Made by a program: the position numbers and the translations under genes
Notes under the pieces: generated by a model
The model's database searches: none
Told to the model about the DNA's origin: nothing
What the model saw: only the letters and a program-made list of their open reading frames with translations
Shown here: piece after piece, positions 9,401 to 17,797 of the stretch
How positions within the stretch are numbered: position 1 is the stretch's first letter
Layout of the letters: every line of letters starts with the position of its first letter
From: Mucilaginibacter sp. OK268
GTDB taxonomy: Bacteria; Bacteroidota; Bacteroidia; Sphingobacteriales; Sphingobacteriaceae
Length of the DNA: 64,000 nt
Assembly (NCBI RefSeq): GCF_900103125.1
Contig: NZ_FNJV01000002.1
Coordinates: 992,001-1,056,000 of the forward strand
Direction: 5' to 3'

Positions 9401-9428
9401 AAAAACCGCCCTCTTTGCAGAGAACGGC
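9401..9428 (-). terminator. Terminator of the SGNH hydrolase gene
   Basis: The minus strand reads CCGTTCTCT, loop GCAA, AGAGGGCGG, then a run of eight T. It lies 21 bp beyond the stop codon at 9449. Confidence 0.75.
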
Positions 9429-9448
9429 TTACGTAAGATCAGTAATAG

Positions 9449-10792
9449 TTATTTAGTATTATCACCAGGGAATTTAACTCCCCTGTAGCTGGAAACATTG
9501 GCCAGCGGTATCGACGCGTTATATTGCTTATTAATAGCTTTAATAAATTCATTGGCCACAACGGCATAACCACGTGGAGTGAGGTGTATCCCATCCAATG
9601 AAAATATACCGCCACTGATAAAGGCAGAGCTCAGATTCACGCCGTCAACTACCAGACCATGGGCTTTTACATCGTTCAAAAAGGCATAGGCATCAAAAAT
9701 GGCCAGGCCTTTTGATGAGGCCACAGACTTAATAGTTGCATTGTAGGCATTCACATAATCCTGGGTCATTGCTACTTCGCCCTGGTCAAGCACATATTTA
9801 TCCTCAATAGGGGTAAGTGGCGTTAAACCATAAGGCAGGTTCCCGGCCGCGGCAACTGGCTGCCCCATCATACTGGTTGGAAAGCTAAGAATGATAAGAT
9901 CTGCCGCCGTAGCTATCCTTGCCGAATGAGAACCATCCGAATTAAGCGCGTTAACATACAAAGCCTTTGCTGCCGGGTTTACCTTTTGTACGCCGGCCAA
10001 AATAGCGCCAACCGTTACGGTGGTAAAATAAGGCACCGCGACAACATCCGGAATGGTAGCTACCGCACCTTTTTGACCACTTTTGGTCAGTTGGGTAATA
10101 GACAGGTTATACAATTGCGAAAACAGGGCTTTATCGGTCAGTCTAAGGTTGGGATCAGCGCCGCCGGTGATGGCATACAGCAGGGCATCATTATTACCCA
10201 ACCAGTCGGTAAAAAACGTGTAGGGCTTGGCCGTAACAAAATCAAGGTAAGAAGTAGTATTGGTTGGCGAATTGCCAGGCAGCAAGCGCTCAAAATAACC
10301 ACTTAGGTTACCATAAGGAGCATAAGTGATCTGCTGTAGCTTAATCAACGGTACCCCATAGTTATTGATATCGCCGGTGTATTTGGTATATAGAATTACG
10401 TTTCCAAAACCAGGTACAGTTATCTGACCGCGTATAGCCAGATTTGAGGTAACTTGCTCTGTTTTAGGCGTGCCATCTGCATTGAAACCAACTAATCTTA
10501 AATAGCCAGATCCATTAGCCTGATCGGTACTGAACAGTGGCTGGGTAAATGTACCGCCGCCTACTTTTTGCATTTGCGCCGCAATAATGCTTGGGTATGA
10601 ATTTAACTGGCCTTCCCGGTATAAGCCGCCATCGGCATAGCCTGCGGTAAGCGAGTTGCCCACCGAAATGTATCTTGTAAAATCGGCCGTTCCACGCGAA
10701 GGCGCCGGCGTATTGATACTGGTTTTACAGGCGCCAAAGCCCAATAAACCCGTAACTAAAAGTATATGTAAATATGATCTGTAAGTTTTCAT
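9449..10792 (-). CDS. SGNH/GDSL-family hydrolase, outer-membrane lipoprotein
   Basis: The 447-residue protein has a lipoprotein signal (GFGAC, lipidated Cys22). The SGNH nucleophile is Ser47 in GNSLTAGY. The block III segment WLGNNDALL and the catalytic pair Asp400 and His403 (DGIHLTPRGY) complete the family pattern. Such enzymes are esterases or lipases. The gene is 19 bp downstream of the FadL-type porin on the same strand, so the two probably form an operon. This suggests the lipoprotein frees fatty acids from lipid esters for import by FadL. The substrate is not shown. Confidence 0.87.
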   Translation of the reverse strand: MKTYRSYLHILLVTGLLGFGACKTSINTPAPSRGTADFTRYISVGNSLTAGYADGGLYREGQLNSYPSIIAAQMQKVGGGTFTQPLFSTDQANGSGYLRLVGFNADGTPKTEQVTSNLAIRGQITVPGFGNVILYTKYTGDINNYGVPLIKLQQITYAPYGNLSGYFERLLPGNSPTNTTSYLDFVTAKPYTFFTDWLGNNDALLYAITGGADPNLRLTDKALFSQLYNLSITQLTKSGQKGAVATIPDVVAVPYFTTVTVGAILAGVQKVNPAAKALYVNALNSDGSHSARIATAADLIILSFPTSMMGQPVAAAGNLPYGLTPLTPIEDKYVLDQGEVAMTQDYVNAYNATIKSVASSKGLAIFDAYAFLNDVKAHGLVVDGVNLSSAFISGGIFSLDGIHLTPRGYAVVANEFIKAINKQYNASIPLANVSSYRGVKFPGDNTK

Positions 10793-10811
10793 TTGATTAG
10801 AATTTTAAATG

Positions 10812-12035
10812 TTACCAGTGATAAGCAAGCGATAAACCGGGGATATAAACATTGGTTTTAAACGTTCCCGATAACTGCGACTCGATATTTGTTTGTGTGC
10901 GCGCATCAAGATGTTCGTACTCAAATGAAACATCCAGATCAAGGCTTTTGGTTACTTTATAACCTAAGCCGGCTGTTAAATAATAACGATTGGCATCCGG
11001 TGCTTCCGGTGTAACATAGCCATCCTTAACCGCTGTAGTTACGTAGCCGCCACCGCCGCGTACAAATATTTTATCAGTGGCTTTATATTCGGCGCCTGCC
11101 CTGTAACTCCATCCGTTTTTATAATTACGCGGCGAATAGGTATCCTGCAATGTCGGGGTGTTTTTGGCATAATCAAACCCAAGCGTTTTGTACACATCCC
11201 ATTTGGTAAAATTCACATCTACTGCCACAGTCCATTTGTTTGATGGCTTGTACCCTAAACCGATGGAAGATGTGGAAGGCAAAGGAAGTGTGGTAGTAAA
11301 TGTATTAGGCTGTGGAAAATTGGGTTGTATAGAGCTGGCCACTTTAAAAATAGCATCACCATTTTTCACAGTAGTATTTACCTGCGAACGGTAATCAAGC
11401 CCGATGGTTAAACCAACATTTGTTTTTATAAAAGCACCCGCGTTCCAGCCAAATCCATGACCGCTACCTTTCAATTGCGCCTGTCCATCGTTACCCGAAG
11501 CGTCCGTCACCGGAATGGCCCTTGTCAGGTCAACCGTACCATGGTTATAAACAAAACCGGCACCCAAACTCAGGAAATCGGTTACTCTATAACTCAGCGT
11601 TGGTTGAAAATAAATAGCCTTGAGGTTAAGGCTTTCGAGCGAATACTTTCCTGCCCAGTCTTGCCCCCAGTCGGTTAAGCCGCCATAAGGAGTATAAACG
11701 CCTAAACCAATCTTCCAGCGGGCATCTTTTGGCCCCCAAACACCGTAAGCCGTAAATGGCGTAGCTATTTTGTTTTTGGTACGATATTGATCTGTAGAAC
11801 CACTCGGGTTAAAATCCGATTTAAAAAGCAGCGGACTCATGCCGGCCTGTACATAATTTTGTGGCAGCATAGCAACAGCGCCAGGGTTAAATAATACGGA
11901 AGCACCATCCTGCAGCAAGCCGGTTCCGGTATGGCCCATACCGATCTGTTTCTGTCCGTGAAGGTTAACCTGGAAACCCTGGCCAAATGCAATAGCAGGC
12001 ATTATTGCAAATAGCAATAGTATAAGTTTTCTCAT
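10812..12035 (-). CDS. fadL: FadL/OmpP1/TodX-family outer-membrane fatty-acid transporter
   Basis: The 407-residue outer-membrane beta-barrel protein has a signal peptide ending near AFGQ. The mature N-terminus (GFQVNLHGQKQIGMGHTGTG) is the plug or hatch region typical of FadL proteins. The barrel ends in an aromatic residue (SLAYHW), as outer-membrane barrels do. FadL passes long-chain fatty acids or other hydrophobic compounds inwards. It is the first gene of an operon with the SGNH lipoprotein. A 39-bp box at 12133-12171, shared with the beta-oxidation genes, lies about 97 bp upstream, which ties it to the same control. Confidence 0.9.
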   Translation of the reverse strand: MRKLILLLFAIMPAIAFGQGFQVNLHGQKQIGMGHTGTGLLQDGASVLFNPGAVAMLPQNYVQAGMSPLLFKSDFNPSGSTDQYRTKNKIATPFTAYGVWGPKDARWKIGLGVYTPYGGLTDWGQDWAGKYSLESLNLKAIYFQPTLSYRVTDFLSLGAGFVYNHGTVDLTRAIPVTDASGNDGQAQLKGSGHGFGWNAGAFIKTNVGLTIGLDYRSQVNTTVKNGDAIFKVASSIQPNFPQPNTFTTTLPLPSTSSIGLGYKPSNKWTVAVDVNFTKWDVYKTLGFDYAKNTPTLQDTYSPRNYKNGWSYRAGAEYKATDKIFVRGGGGYVTTAVKDGYVTPEAPDANRYYLTAGLGYKVTKSLDLDVSFEYEHLDARTQTNIESQLSGTFKTNVYIPGLSLAYHW

Positions 12036-12132
12036 GAGTAAAATATAATTGGTTTATAATATGCCGCTTGCTTTGAGAGAACAATACGGTATTTATTTAA
12101 AAAAATAAAATTAGGAGGCTTTGAAAGGAAAA

Positions 12133-12171
12133 AAAGGGCTATAATGCGGAGGTATTGGTCAAAAAGTCGGA
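12133..12171 (-). promoter_or_regulatory. Putative AraC-family operator, copy 1 (before fadL)
   Basis: Read on the minus strand the element starts TCCGACTTTTTGACCAATAC and ends in GCCCTTT. It matches 36 of 39 bases of the copy at 13426-13464, with the first 29 identical. Both copies have the same orientation relative to the gene they precede. Similarity extends about 25 bp further, to CTAATTTTA. Confidence 0.75.
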
Positions 12172-12265
12172 GAAAGTTTAATTGATAGTATAATTAATAC
12201 CGATACTATTAAATATTATTACCGTTTAATTAACAGTTTTCATCAATTATTAGACAATAAAATTA

Positions 12266-12273
12266 TATCTTTC
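12266..12273 (+). promoter_or_regulatory. Possible -7 element (TATCTTTC) for the AraC gene
   Basis: TATCTTTC differs from TAnnTTTG at the last base only. It ends 5 bp before the ATG at 12279, so the message could be nearly leaderless. Confidence 0.4.
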
Positions 12274-12278
12274 CGTAC

Positions 12279-13187
12279 ATGAATAAGAATGCCAGATATG
12301 TGAGCAAGAAGATCGCTCAGCTTAGCCTTTCCAAATTTGCCGACCTTTACGCAGATAAACTGGTAAGCCCTGAATTTTTTATTGCCGACGAAAAGCAGTT
12401 ACTTAGTTTAAGCGAATATCCTTACCGTTCCGACGGTTACATTATAGGCATCTGTACCCGTGGGCATGCCCTGGTTGAAGCCAACCTGCAGGTTTACGAA
12501 GCTAAACCCGATGCCATGCTGCTGGCCACCCCTTTTCATATTTTAAGGATCTATAACAGCAGTGATGATTTTTTATGCCGGTTCATTGTTTTCTCCAAAG
12601 CTTTTTTAACCGAAAACAATGTGAGCAGCCATTTCCTGGAGTCCTTCAGTTATTTTAAAAGCGCCTCGCTCCCGGTTATCTATCCCGATCATGAAGACGC
12701 TAAAATGCTGCTGGATATTTACCTGTTGATGCAGCAAAAGCTGGCCCGCGAGACTCATCCCTACCGGATGGAGATATCCAGGAGCATGTTAATTACCATG
12801 CTGTACGAGGTGGAATCTATTTACGAAAAGCAGCATGTGATGATCAAAGGCAAGCAAACCCGCAAGCAGGAACTAAATGTACTGTTCCAGGACCTGGTTT
12901 TTCATCATTATAAAGAACACCGCAACGTACAGTATTATGCCGATTCGCTGTATGTATCGCCTAAACACCTTACCGAAACTATCAAAGAAGTAACCGGCCG
13001 CACCGCAGGTGAATGGATAGACGATGCTGTTGTATTGGAAGCTAAAGTATTGCTCCGCAACCATGATATCAGCATTGCCCGCGTAGCCGAAGACATTCAT
13101 TTCCCCGATCAATCGTCCTTTGGCAAATACTTTAAAAAGCACACCGGGATGTCGCCGTCTGACTATAGGGTGGTCACCGGGCATTAG
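12279..13187 (+). CDS. AraC-family transcriptional regulator, probable controller of fatty-acid genes
   Basis: The 302-residue protein has an N-terminal region (about 30-160) consistent with an AraC cupin-type sensing domain and a C-terminal double helix-turn-helix DNA-binding domain (about 200-300). The latter holds the first helix pair around YYADSLYVSPKHLTETIKE and the second in IARVAEDIHFPDQSSFGKYF, ending with HTGMSPSDYR. It lies between fadL (divergent) and the acyl-CoA dehydrogenase gene (same strand, downstream). Nearly identical 39-bp boxes flank it at 12133-12171 and 13426-13464, so it is the obvious candidate to bind them. The effector, perhaps a fatty acid or acyl-CoA, is unknown. 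Confidence 0.88.
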   Translation: MNKNARYVSKKIAQLSLSKFADLYADKLVSPEFFIADEKQLLSLSEYPYRSDGYIIGICTRGHALVEANLQVYEAKPDAMLLATPFHILRIYNSSDDFLCRFIVFSKAFLTENNVSSHFLESFSYFKSASLPVIYPDHEDAKMLLDIYLLMQQKLARETHPYRMEISRSMLITMLYEVESIYEKQHVMIKGKQTRKQELNVLFQDLVFHHYKEHRNVQYYADSLYVSPKHLTETIKEVTGRTAGEWIDDAVVLEAKVLLRNHDISIARVAEDIHFPDQSSFGKYFKKHTGMSPSDYRVVTGH

Positions 13188-13191
13188 GAAT

Positions 13192-13385
13192 TGTCTGAAT
13201 CAGGATTTCCAAAATTTAAGAATTTGCAGAATTTCGTCTCTTTAGGGTCTCTTATAGAGAACCCTTGGAATGGTTTACATGTAAACCCATAATACGACGA
13301 TGAAATTTATTTAATTTATTGATTATCAATTACATAATAAATTTTAACCATGAATTATGTAAACCATGTAAACCCACTTTTAACG
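13192..13385. repeat. Dispersed intergenic repeat, family I, copy 1
   Basis: It starts with TGTCTGAATCAGGATTT and contains GGTTTACATGTAAACC and ATTGATTATCAAT. It ends with GTAAACCATGTAAACCCACT. The copy at 53341-53572 has the same order of parts. Confidence 0.65.
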
Positions 13386-13425
13386 CCCTGTTAGGGTCAC
13401 TTACCATTCGCCAATCCATTCCATT

Positions 13426-13464
13426 TCCGACTTTTTGACCAATACCTCCGCATTGCTGCCCTTT
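13426..13464 (+). promoter_or_regulatory. Putative AraC-family operator, copy 2 (before acyl-CoA dehydrogenase)
   Basis: The element starts TCCGACTTTTTGACCAATAC and ends GCCCTTT, 36/39 identical to the box before fadL and 28/39 ungapped to the box at 18591. It lies 171 bp before the ATG at 13636; a period-7 array fills part of that gap. Confidence 0.75.
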
Positions 13465-13516
13465 TTTTCGGCGGGTAAGGCTTCTAATTTTACTCCTGAT
13501 TATAAAACCAACAATT

Positions 13517-13615
13517 ATAGTATCAAGCAGTTAGTATCAAGACTTTGCTTTACTTGTAAAAAATATTAAGGGTCATTTTAAAAGTCGTGATACTTGATAC
13601 TAAAACTTGATATTA
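13517..13615. repeat. Period-7 inverted array, site A3
   Basis: GTATCAAGCAGTTAGTATCA on the left and GATACTTGATACTAAAACTT on the right form imperfect arms directly before the acyl-CoA dehydrogenase gene. Confidence 0.7.
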
Positions 13616-13635
13616 ATTGTAAAAACTTCATAACT

Positions 13636-15432
13636 ATGAGTGAGACTGAATCAATAAAAGCCTTAAAAGGAGGTGAGTTCCTGATCAGGGAAACACAGGC
13701 TGATAGTGTTTTTATTCCGGAAGAATGGAACGAAGAGCAATTGATGATCGCGGAAACCTGCACCAATTTTCTGGCTCAAAATGTAGCACCCAATTTAGCC
13801 CGTATTGACGACCAGGAAGAAGGTTTAATGCCCCATTTGATGGAAGAAGCCGGTGCGCTTGGTCTGTTAAGCATTTCTATTCCTGAAGAATACGGCGGCT
13901 TTGGTAAAGATTTTAAAACATCTATGCTGGTTACCGAAAAACTGGGTGCGGGCAATTCATTTTCCGTAGCTTTTTCGGCCCACACGGGTATCGGTACCTT
14001 GCCTATTTTATATTATGGCACCGATGCGCAGAAAGAAAAATATATCCCCAAACTGGCCAGCGGCGAGTGGAAGGGCGCCTATTGTCTTACCGAACCGGGA
14101 GCTGGCTCTGATGCCAACTCGGGTAAAGCACGCGCAAAACTTTCTGCCGATGGTAAATATTACCTGCTCACCGGTCAAAAAATGTGGATTACCAACGCAG
14201 GCTTTGCCGATATTTTTACCGTGTTCGCCAAGATTGATAACGATGAGAACCTCAGCGCTTTTATCGTAGAGAAAGGCTTTGAAGGCTTATCCCTCAACAC
14301 CGAAGAACACAAAATGGGTATCAAGGGCAGCTCAACCCGCCAGGTATTTTTTAATGACTGCAAAGTACCGGTTGAAAACCTGTTATCCGAAAGACAGAAT
14401 GGCTTTAAGATTGCGGTTAACATCCTGAACCTGGGTCGTATTAAACTGGGCGGGGCCACTGTTGGCGCCAGTAAAGAAGTAATCACATCGGCTATCCGCT
14501 ACGCCAATGAGCGTGAGCAATTTGGCCGACCTATCTCTAAATATGGCGCTATCCGCTATAAACTGGCGCAGCAGGCTATCCGTACTTATGCTTCTGAATC
14601 GGCTATATATCGTGCCAGTCAGAATATGGAAGAGGCTACCGAAATGTACGAAGCATCGGGCATGGATGCCATCCAGGCTAAACTTAAAGGTACCGAGCAA
14701 TTCGCTATTGAAGCGGCCATTATCAAAGTACATGCTTCCGAAACACTGGATTATGTGGTTGACGAAGGTGTACAGATCTACGGCGGCATGGGTTACAGCG
14801 CCGAAGCGCCGATGGACCGCGCGTACCGCGATTCGCGCATCAACCGCATATTTGAAGGCACCAACGAAATTAACCGGATGCTTACCGTGGATATGATGTT
14901 GAAACGCGCCATGAAGGGTGAACTCGACCTGATGGGCCCCGCCCAGAAAGTAGCCGGCGAACTGGTTAGCGTACCCGATTTTGGCGGATCTGATGATGAG
15001 GGACTGTTCACTCATGAGAAAAAATATATTGCCAATTTCAAGAAAGCCATTTTAATGGTTGCCGGTGCGGCAGTACAAAAACTGATGACCCAATTGGGTA
15101 AAGAACAGGAAGTACTAATGTACCTGGCCGATATGCTGATTGAGCTTTACGTGAGCGAATCATTACAGCTGCGTGTTGAAAAACTGGTCAACCTGAAAGG
15201 CGAAGACGCGGTTAAAGAACAGTTGGATATTATGCGGGTTTACATCAATGATGCAGCCTTCAACATAGCCAAAGCGGGTCGCGAAGCTATTAACTCATTT
15301 GCCGATGGCGATGAGCGCCGGATGATGCTGATGGGCCTTAAACGCTTCACCAAAACCGAAGATATCAATACTACCCAGGCCCGCAGAAACATCGCGGCCA
15401 AATTGATCGAAGAAAATAAATATTGCTATTAA
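13636..15432 (+). CDS. Acyl-CoA dehydrogenase (long, VLCAD-like architecture)
   Basis: Performs the first step of beta-oxidation, giving trans-2-enoyl-CoA and passing electrons to ETF. The product has 598 residues from the ATG at 13636; a start 42 bp earlier lies in repeat DNA. The N-terminal, middle and C-terminal dehydrogenase domains span about residues 30-420. LTEPGAGSDA (151-160) and WITNAGFAD (184-192) are flavin-binding motifs, and the catalytic base is Glu407 in IFEGTNE. The extra 170 residues at the C-terminus resemble VLCAD/ACAD9-type enzymes and common Bacteroidota homologues. It heads the beta-oxidation section, followed by the ETF genes. Confidence 0.92.
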   Translation: MSETESIKALKGGEFLIRETQADSVFIPEEWNEEQLMIAETCTNFLAQNVAPNLARIDDQEEGLMPHLMEEAGALGLLSISIPEEYGGFGKDFKTSMLVTEKLGAGNSFSVAFSAHTGIGTLPILYYGTDAQKEKYIPKLASGEWKGAYCLTEPGAGSDANSGKARAKLSADGKYYLLTGQKMWITNAGFADIFTVFAKIDNDENLSAFIVEKGFEGLSLNTEEHKMGIKGSSTRQVFFNDCKVPVENLLSERQNGFKIAVNILNLGRIKLGGATVGASKEVITSAIRYANEREQFGRPISKYGAIRYKLAQQAIRTYASESAIYRASQNMEEATEMYEASGMDAIQAKLKGTEQFAIEAAIIKVHASETLDYVVDEGVQIYGGMGYSAEAPMDRAYRDSRINRIFEGTNEINRMLTVDMMLKRAMKGELDLMGPAQKVAGELVSVPDFGGSDDEGLFTHEKKYIANFKKAILMVAGAAVQKLMTQLGKEQEVLMYLADMLIELYVSESLQLRVEKLVNLKGEDAVKEQLDIMRVYINDAAFNIAKAGREAINSFADGDERRMMLMGLKRFTKTEDINTTQARRNIAAKLIEENKYCY

Positions 15433-15549
15433 CGAAAACCCCGACCTCTCCAGAGGAAAGGGAGTGCTATGCACTCGACGCTTCCCGACAAGAGGATTCA
15501 GGAGTCTCCCCCACCAGGCCGGTGGGGAGGCTCGCAGGGGCTTGCAATG

Positions 15550-15690
15550 AGATACAAGAGTCAAGATATGAGAACCAAGATTTAAGAATCAAGACTACCA
15601 CAGTAAAATATGCTATGATTTTTTTCTTGACTCTTGAATCTAATCTCTTGACTCTTAACTCCTGATTCTTGACTCTTATCTCTTGATTCC
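15550..15690. repeat. Period-7 inverted array, site B1 (TCAAGAA/TTGATTC words)
   Basis: The left arm contains AGAGTCAAGATATGAG and AAGAATCAAGA. The right arm is a run of TTGATTC, TTGACTC and CTTATCT words. The arms can pair across about 25 bp, between the dehydrogenase and etfB. Confidence 0.75.
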
Positions 15691-15716
15691 AAATCCACAT
15701 AACTTAACAAAAAAAC

Positions 15717-16460
15717 ATGAAGATATTAGTGTGTATAAGCCAGGTGCCGGATACCAGCACCAAAATTGTACTGAAAGATAATAATACCGCTATCAATAAC
15801 CAGGGTGTTACGTATGTAATAAACCCTTACGACGAATGGTATGCCCTGGTGCGTGCCCTTGAACTGAAAGAAGCAGGAATTGCCAGCGATATACACCTGA
15901 TAACCGTGGGCAAGGCAGATACTGAGCCGGTGATCCGCAAAGCGCTGGCATTGGGTGGAGATGAAGCTATCCGGATAGATGCCGACAGCCATGACCCTTA
16001 CGAAACCGCCAATTACATAGCCGAATATGCCAAAACCGTGGGATACGACCTGATCCTCTGCGGCAAGGAATCTATAGATTATAACAACGGAGCCGTAGGC
16101 GTCATGCTGGCCGAACTGCTGGATACAGATTACATCGGCTTTGCAACCGATATCCAGATAGATGGCACTACAGCCACCGTAAAACGCGAAATAGAAGGCG
16201 GCGAAGAAACAGATACCTGTAGCTTGCCTGTAGTGATCGCCTGTCAGAAAGGCGTTGCCGAAGCCCGTATCCCAAATATGCGGGGTATTATGGCTGCCCG
16301 TACCCGTCCGCTTAAAGTGGTTGCACCGGCAGCTGTTGGCTCAGTAACCGAAATTCTATCATACGAACTGCCACCAGCGAAAGCCGGTATCAGAATGGTT
16401 AGCCCGGATAATATGGATGAGCTGGTGGAGCTGCTTCATGCCGAAGCCAAGGTGATATAA
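15717..16460 (+). CDS. etfB: Electron transfer flavoprotein beta subunit
   Basis: The 247-residue beta subunit of ETF binds AMP and, with EtfA, accepts electrons from acyl-CoA dehydrogenase. Visible family blocks are VCISQVPDT at the start, NPYDEWYALVRALELKE, and the conserved CGKESIDYNNGAVGVMLAE segment around residues 120-139. A C-terminal arm reaching toward the alpha subunit is present. It lies after the dehydrogenase and 133 bp before etfA, the gap being filled by a CTCTCC palindrome. The order etfB-etfA is the common bacterial one. Confidence 0.94.
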   Translation: MKILVCISQVPDTSTKIVLKDNNTAINNQGVTYVINPYDEWYALVRALELKEAGIASDIHLITVGKADTEPVIRKALALGGDEAIRIDADSHDPYETANYIAEYAKTVGYDLILCGKESIDYNNGAVGVMLAELLDTDYIGFATDIQIDGTTATVKREIEGGEETDTCSLPVVIACQKGVAEARIPNMRGIMAARTRPLKVVAPAAVGSVTEILSYELPPAKAGIRMVSPDNMDELVELLHAEAKVI

Positions 16461-16479
16461 TTAATTATTAATCGCCTCA

Positions 16480-16583
16480 CCTAAACGACGAAGTCTTCAT
16501 GTAATAATCCTCTCCAAAGGAGAGGATTATTAAAAAAAATTCTTAGAACCCTCTCCTTTGGAGAGGGCAGGGTGAGGTCTAAA
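16480..16583. repeat. Palindromic repeat with CTCTCC(T)TTGGAGAG core
   Basis: Two face-to-face copies of CCTCTCCAAAGGAGAGG and CCCTCTCCTTTGGAGAGGG are bracketed by CCTCACCTAAA and GGGTGAGG. Fragments of the same repeat occur near 15441-15470, 17578-17592 and 17753-17773. Confidence 0.7.
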
Positions 16584-16593
16584 ACCTATAAAA

Positions 16594-17571
16594 ATGTCTG
16601 TAATCGTATTGGTAGAACATACCGAAGGAAATATAAAAAAGAAGAGTTTGGAAGCTGTGCAGTATGCTGCCGGCATCGCCCAAAAAACGGGGACAACGGT
16701 AAGCGCCGTGGTATTAGGCACTCTTGCCGGTACTGAAATGGAAAGCCTGGGCCAGTATGGCGCTCAAAAGGTATTACACGTGGCCGATGCCCGCCTGGAT
16801 GAATTACACGCCCGTGCGTATACCAGCGCTTTGCTGGCTGCCGCTCAAAAAGAAGGCAGCAAGATCATCATCGCTTTGCATGATATTAATGGTCGCGCTG
16901 TTGCCCCACGCCTATCCGCCAAATTAAAGGCCGGTTTGGTAGCCGGTGCGCTCTCCTATCCCGATCTGGATAAAGGATTTGTGATCAAAAAGGCGGTATT
17001 CTCGGGCAAAGCTTTTGCCTTTGTGAATATCACCAGCGATGTAAAAGTGATCACCCTGATGCCCAACACTTTTCAATTAAATAAAGGTGAGGGTAAAGCC
17101 ACTATCGAAAAACTGGATGTAAGCTTTGGCGATAAAGATTTTGGGGTAAAGGTTAAGGAAGTTAACCTGATCAAAGGCGAGATCCCGCTGGCTGATGCAC
17201 AGCTGGTAGTATCCGGTGGTCGTGGTATGAAAGGTCCCGAAAATTGGGGACTGATCGAGAACCTGGCTAAAGAACTGGGCGCAGGCACCGCCTGCTCGCG
17301 CCCCGTAGCCGACGCGCACTGGCGTCCGCACCATGAGCACGTGGGCCAAACCGGCGGTACGGTAAGGCCCAACCTGTATATAGCCGTAGGCATTTCGGGC
17401 GCTATTCAGCATTTGGCGGGAGTTAACGGTTCAAAAACTATCGTAGTGATCAACAAAGATCCGGAAGCCCCATTTTTTAAAGCGGCCAACTACGGTGTAG
17501 TGGGCGACGCGATGGAAATTTTACCACGTCTTACCGAAGCGGTGAAGAATTTTAAGCAAAACCATAAGTAA
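16594..17571 (+). CDS. etfA: Electron transfer flavoprotein alpha subunit
   Basis: The 325-residue FAD-binding subunit of ETF has an N-terminal alpha/beta domain (about 1-190). The C-terminal FAD domain carries SGGRGMKGPENW, the arginine of ACSRPVADAHW, VGQTGGTVRPNLYIA and the signature VVINKDPEAPFF followed by YGVVGDAMEILP. With EtfB it hands electrons from fatty-acid oxidation to an ETF:quinone oxidoreductase, which is not in the window. The ATG at 16594 follows a palindromic repeat. Confidence 0.95.
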   Translation: MSVIVLVEHTEGNIKKKSLEAVQYAAGIAQKTGTTVSAVVLGTLAGTEMESLGQYGAQKVLHVADARLDELHARAYTSALLAAAQKEGSKIIIALHDINGRAVAPRLSAKLKAGLVAGALSYPDLDKGFVIKKAVFSGKAFAFVNITSDVKVITLMPNTFQLNKGEGKATIEKLDVSFGDKDFGVKVKEVNLIKGEIPLADAQLVVSGGRGMKGPENWGLIENLAKELGAGTACSRPVADAHWRPHHEHVGQTGGTVRPNLYIAVGISGAIQHLAGVNGSKTIVVINKDPEAPFFKAANYGVVGDAMEILPRLTEAVKNFKQNHK

Positions 17572-17636
17572 GAGCCTCGTCCCTTTTGGAGAGTAATAAC
17601 CAAGGAAAAGACATAACAAATAAAATAAATAAAGGG

Positions 17637-17712
17637 GTGTCACCCTGAGCTCCGTCGAAGGGTAGAGCGCAGAGGCTTACCCACCATGCTTCGACGGAGC
17701 TCAGTATGACAG
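17637..17712. repeat. Palindromic intergenic repeat, family H
   Basis: GTGTCACCCTGAGCTCCGTC and GACGGAGCTCAGTATGACA form the arms, with inner GAAGGGTAGAG. It matches the copy at 9067-9165 and separates etfA from the thioesterase gene. Confidence 0.8.
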
Positions 17713-17797
17713 CCCTTTTTAAACAGCTGTCTTTTCATGGGTTATTACTTTTTGGAGAGGATGTAGGTGAGGCTAATCCACATTAAATAATAAAAAG

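Larger units (their letters stand above)
8665..9448. other. Long intergenic region between chitinase and SGNH genes
   Basis: These 784 bp hold an AT-rich chitinase leader with a small CACCTG/CAGGTG hairpin (about 8728-8743), a family H palindrome (9067-9165), a family G palindrome (9247-9337) and a minus-strand terminator (9401-9428). Short frames crossing it run through repeat DNA and I do not support them as genes. Confidence 0.6.
13188..13635. other. Intergenic region: repeat I, operator copy 2 and period-7 array
   Basis: These 448 bp hold a dispersed repeat (13192-13385), a small AGGGTCTCTTATAGAGAACCCT hairpin within it (about 13244-13265), the second AraC-type box (13426-13464) and a TATCAAG array (13517-13615). 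No coding frame is seen. Confidence 0.65.

Noticed and set aside
9021..9436. Two overlapping short plus-strand frames between the chitinase and SGNH genes
   Set aside because: They run through family G and H palindromes and the minus-strand terminator, so they translate repeat DNA.
14383..15015. 210-codon open frame on the minus strand inside the acyl-CoA dehydrogenase gene
   Set aside because: It lies fully antisense to a gene with all its catalytic motifs. No promoter, ribosome-binding site or recognisable domain supports it.
15433..15700. Short frames in both directions between the acyl-CoA dehydrogenase and etfB
   Set aside because: Their products are strings dictated by the 7-bp word array and the palindrome; no independent coding evidence.
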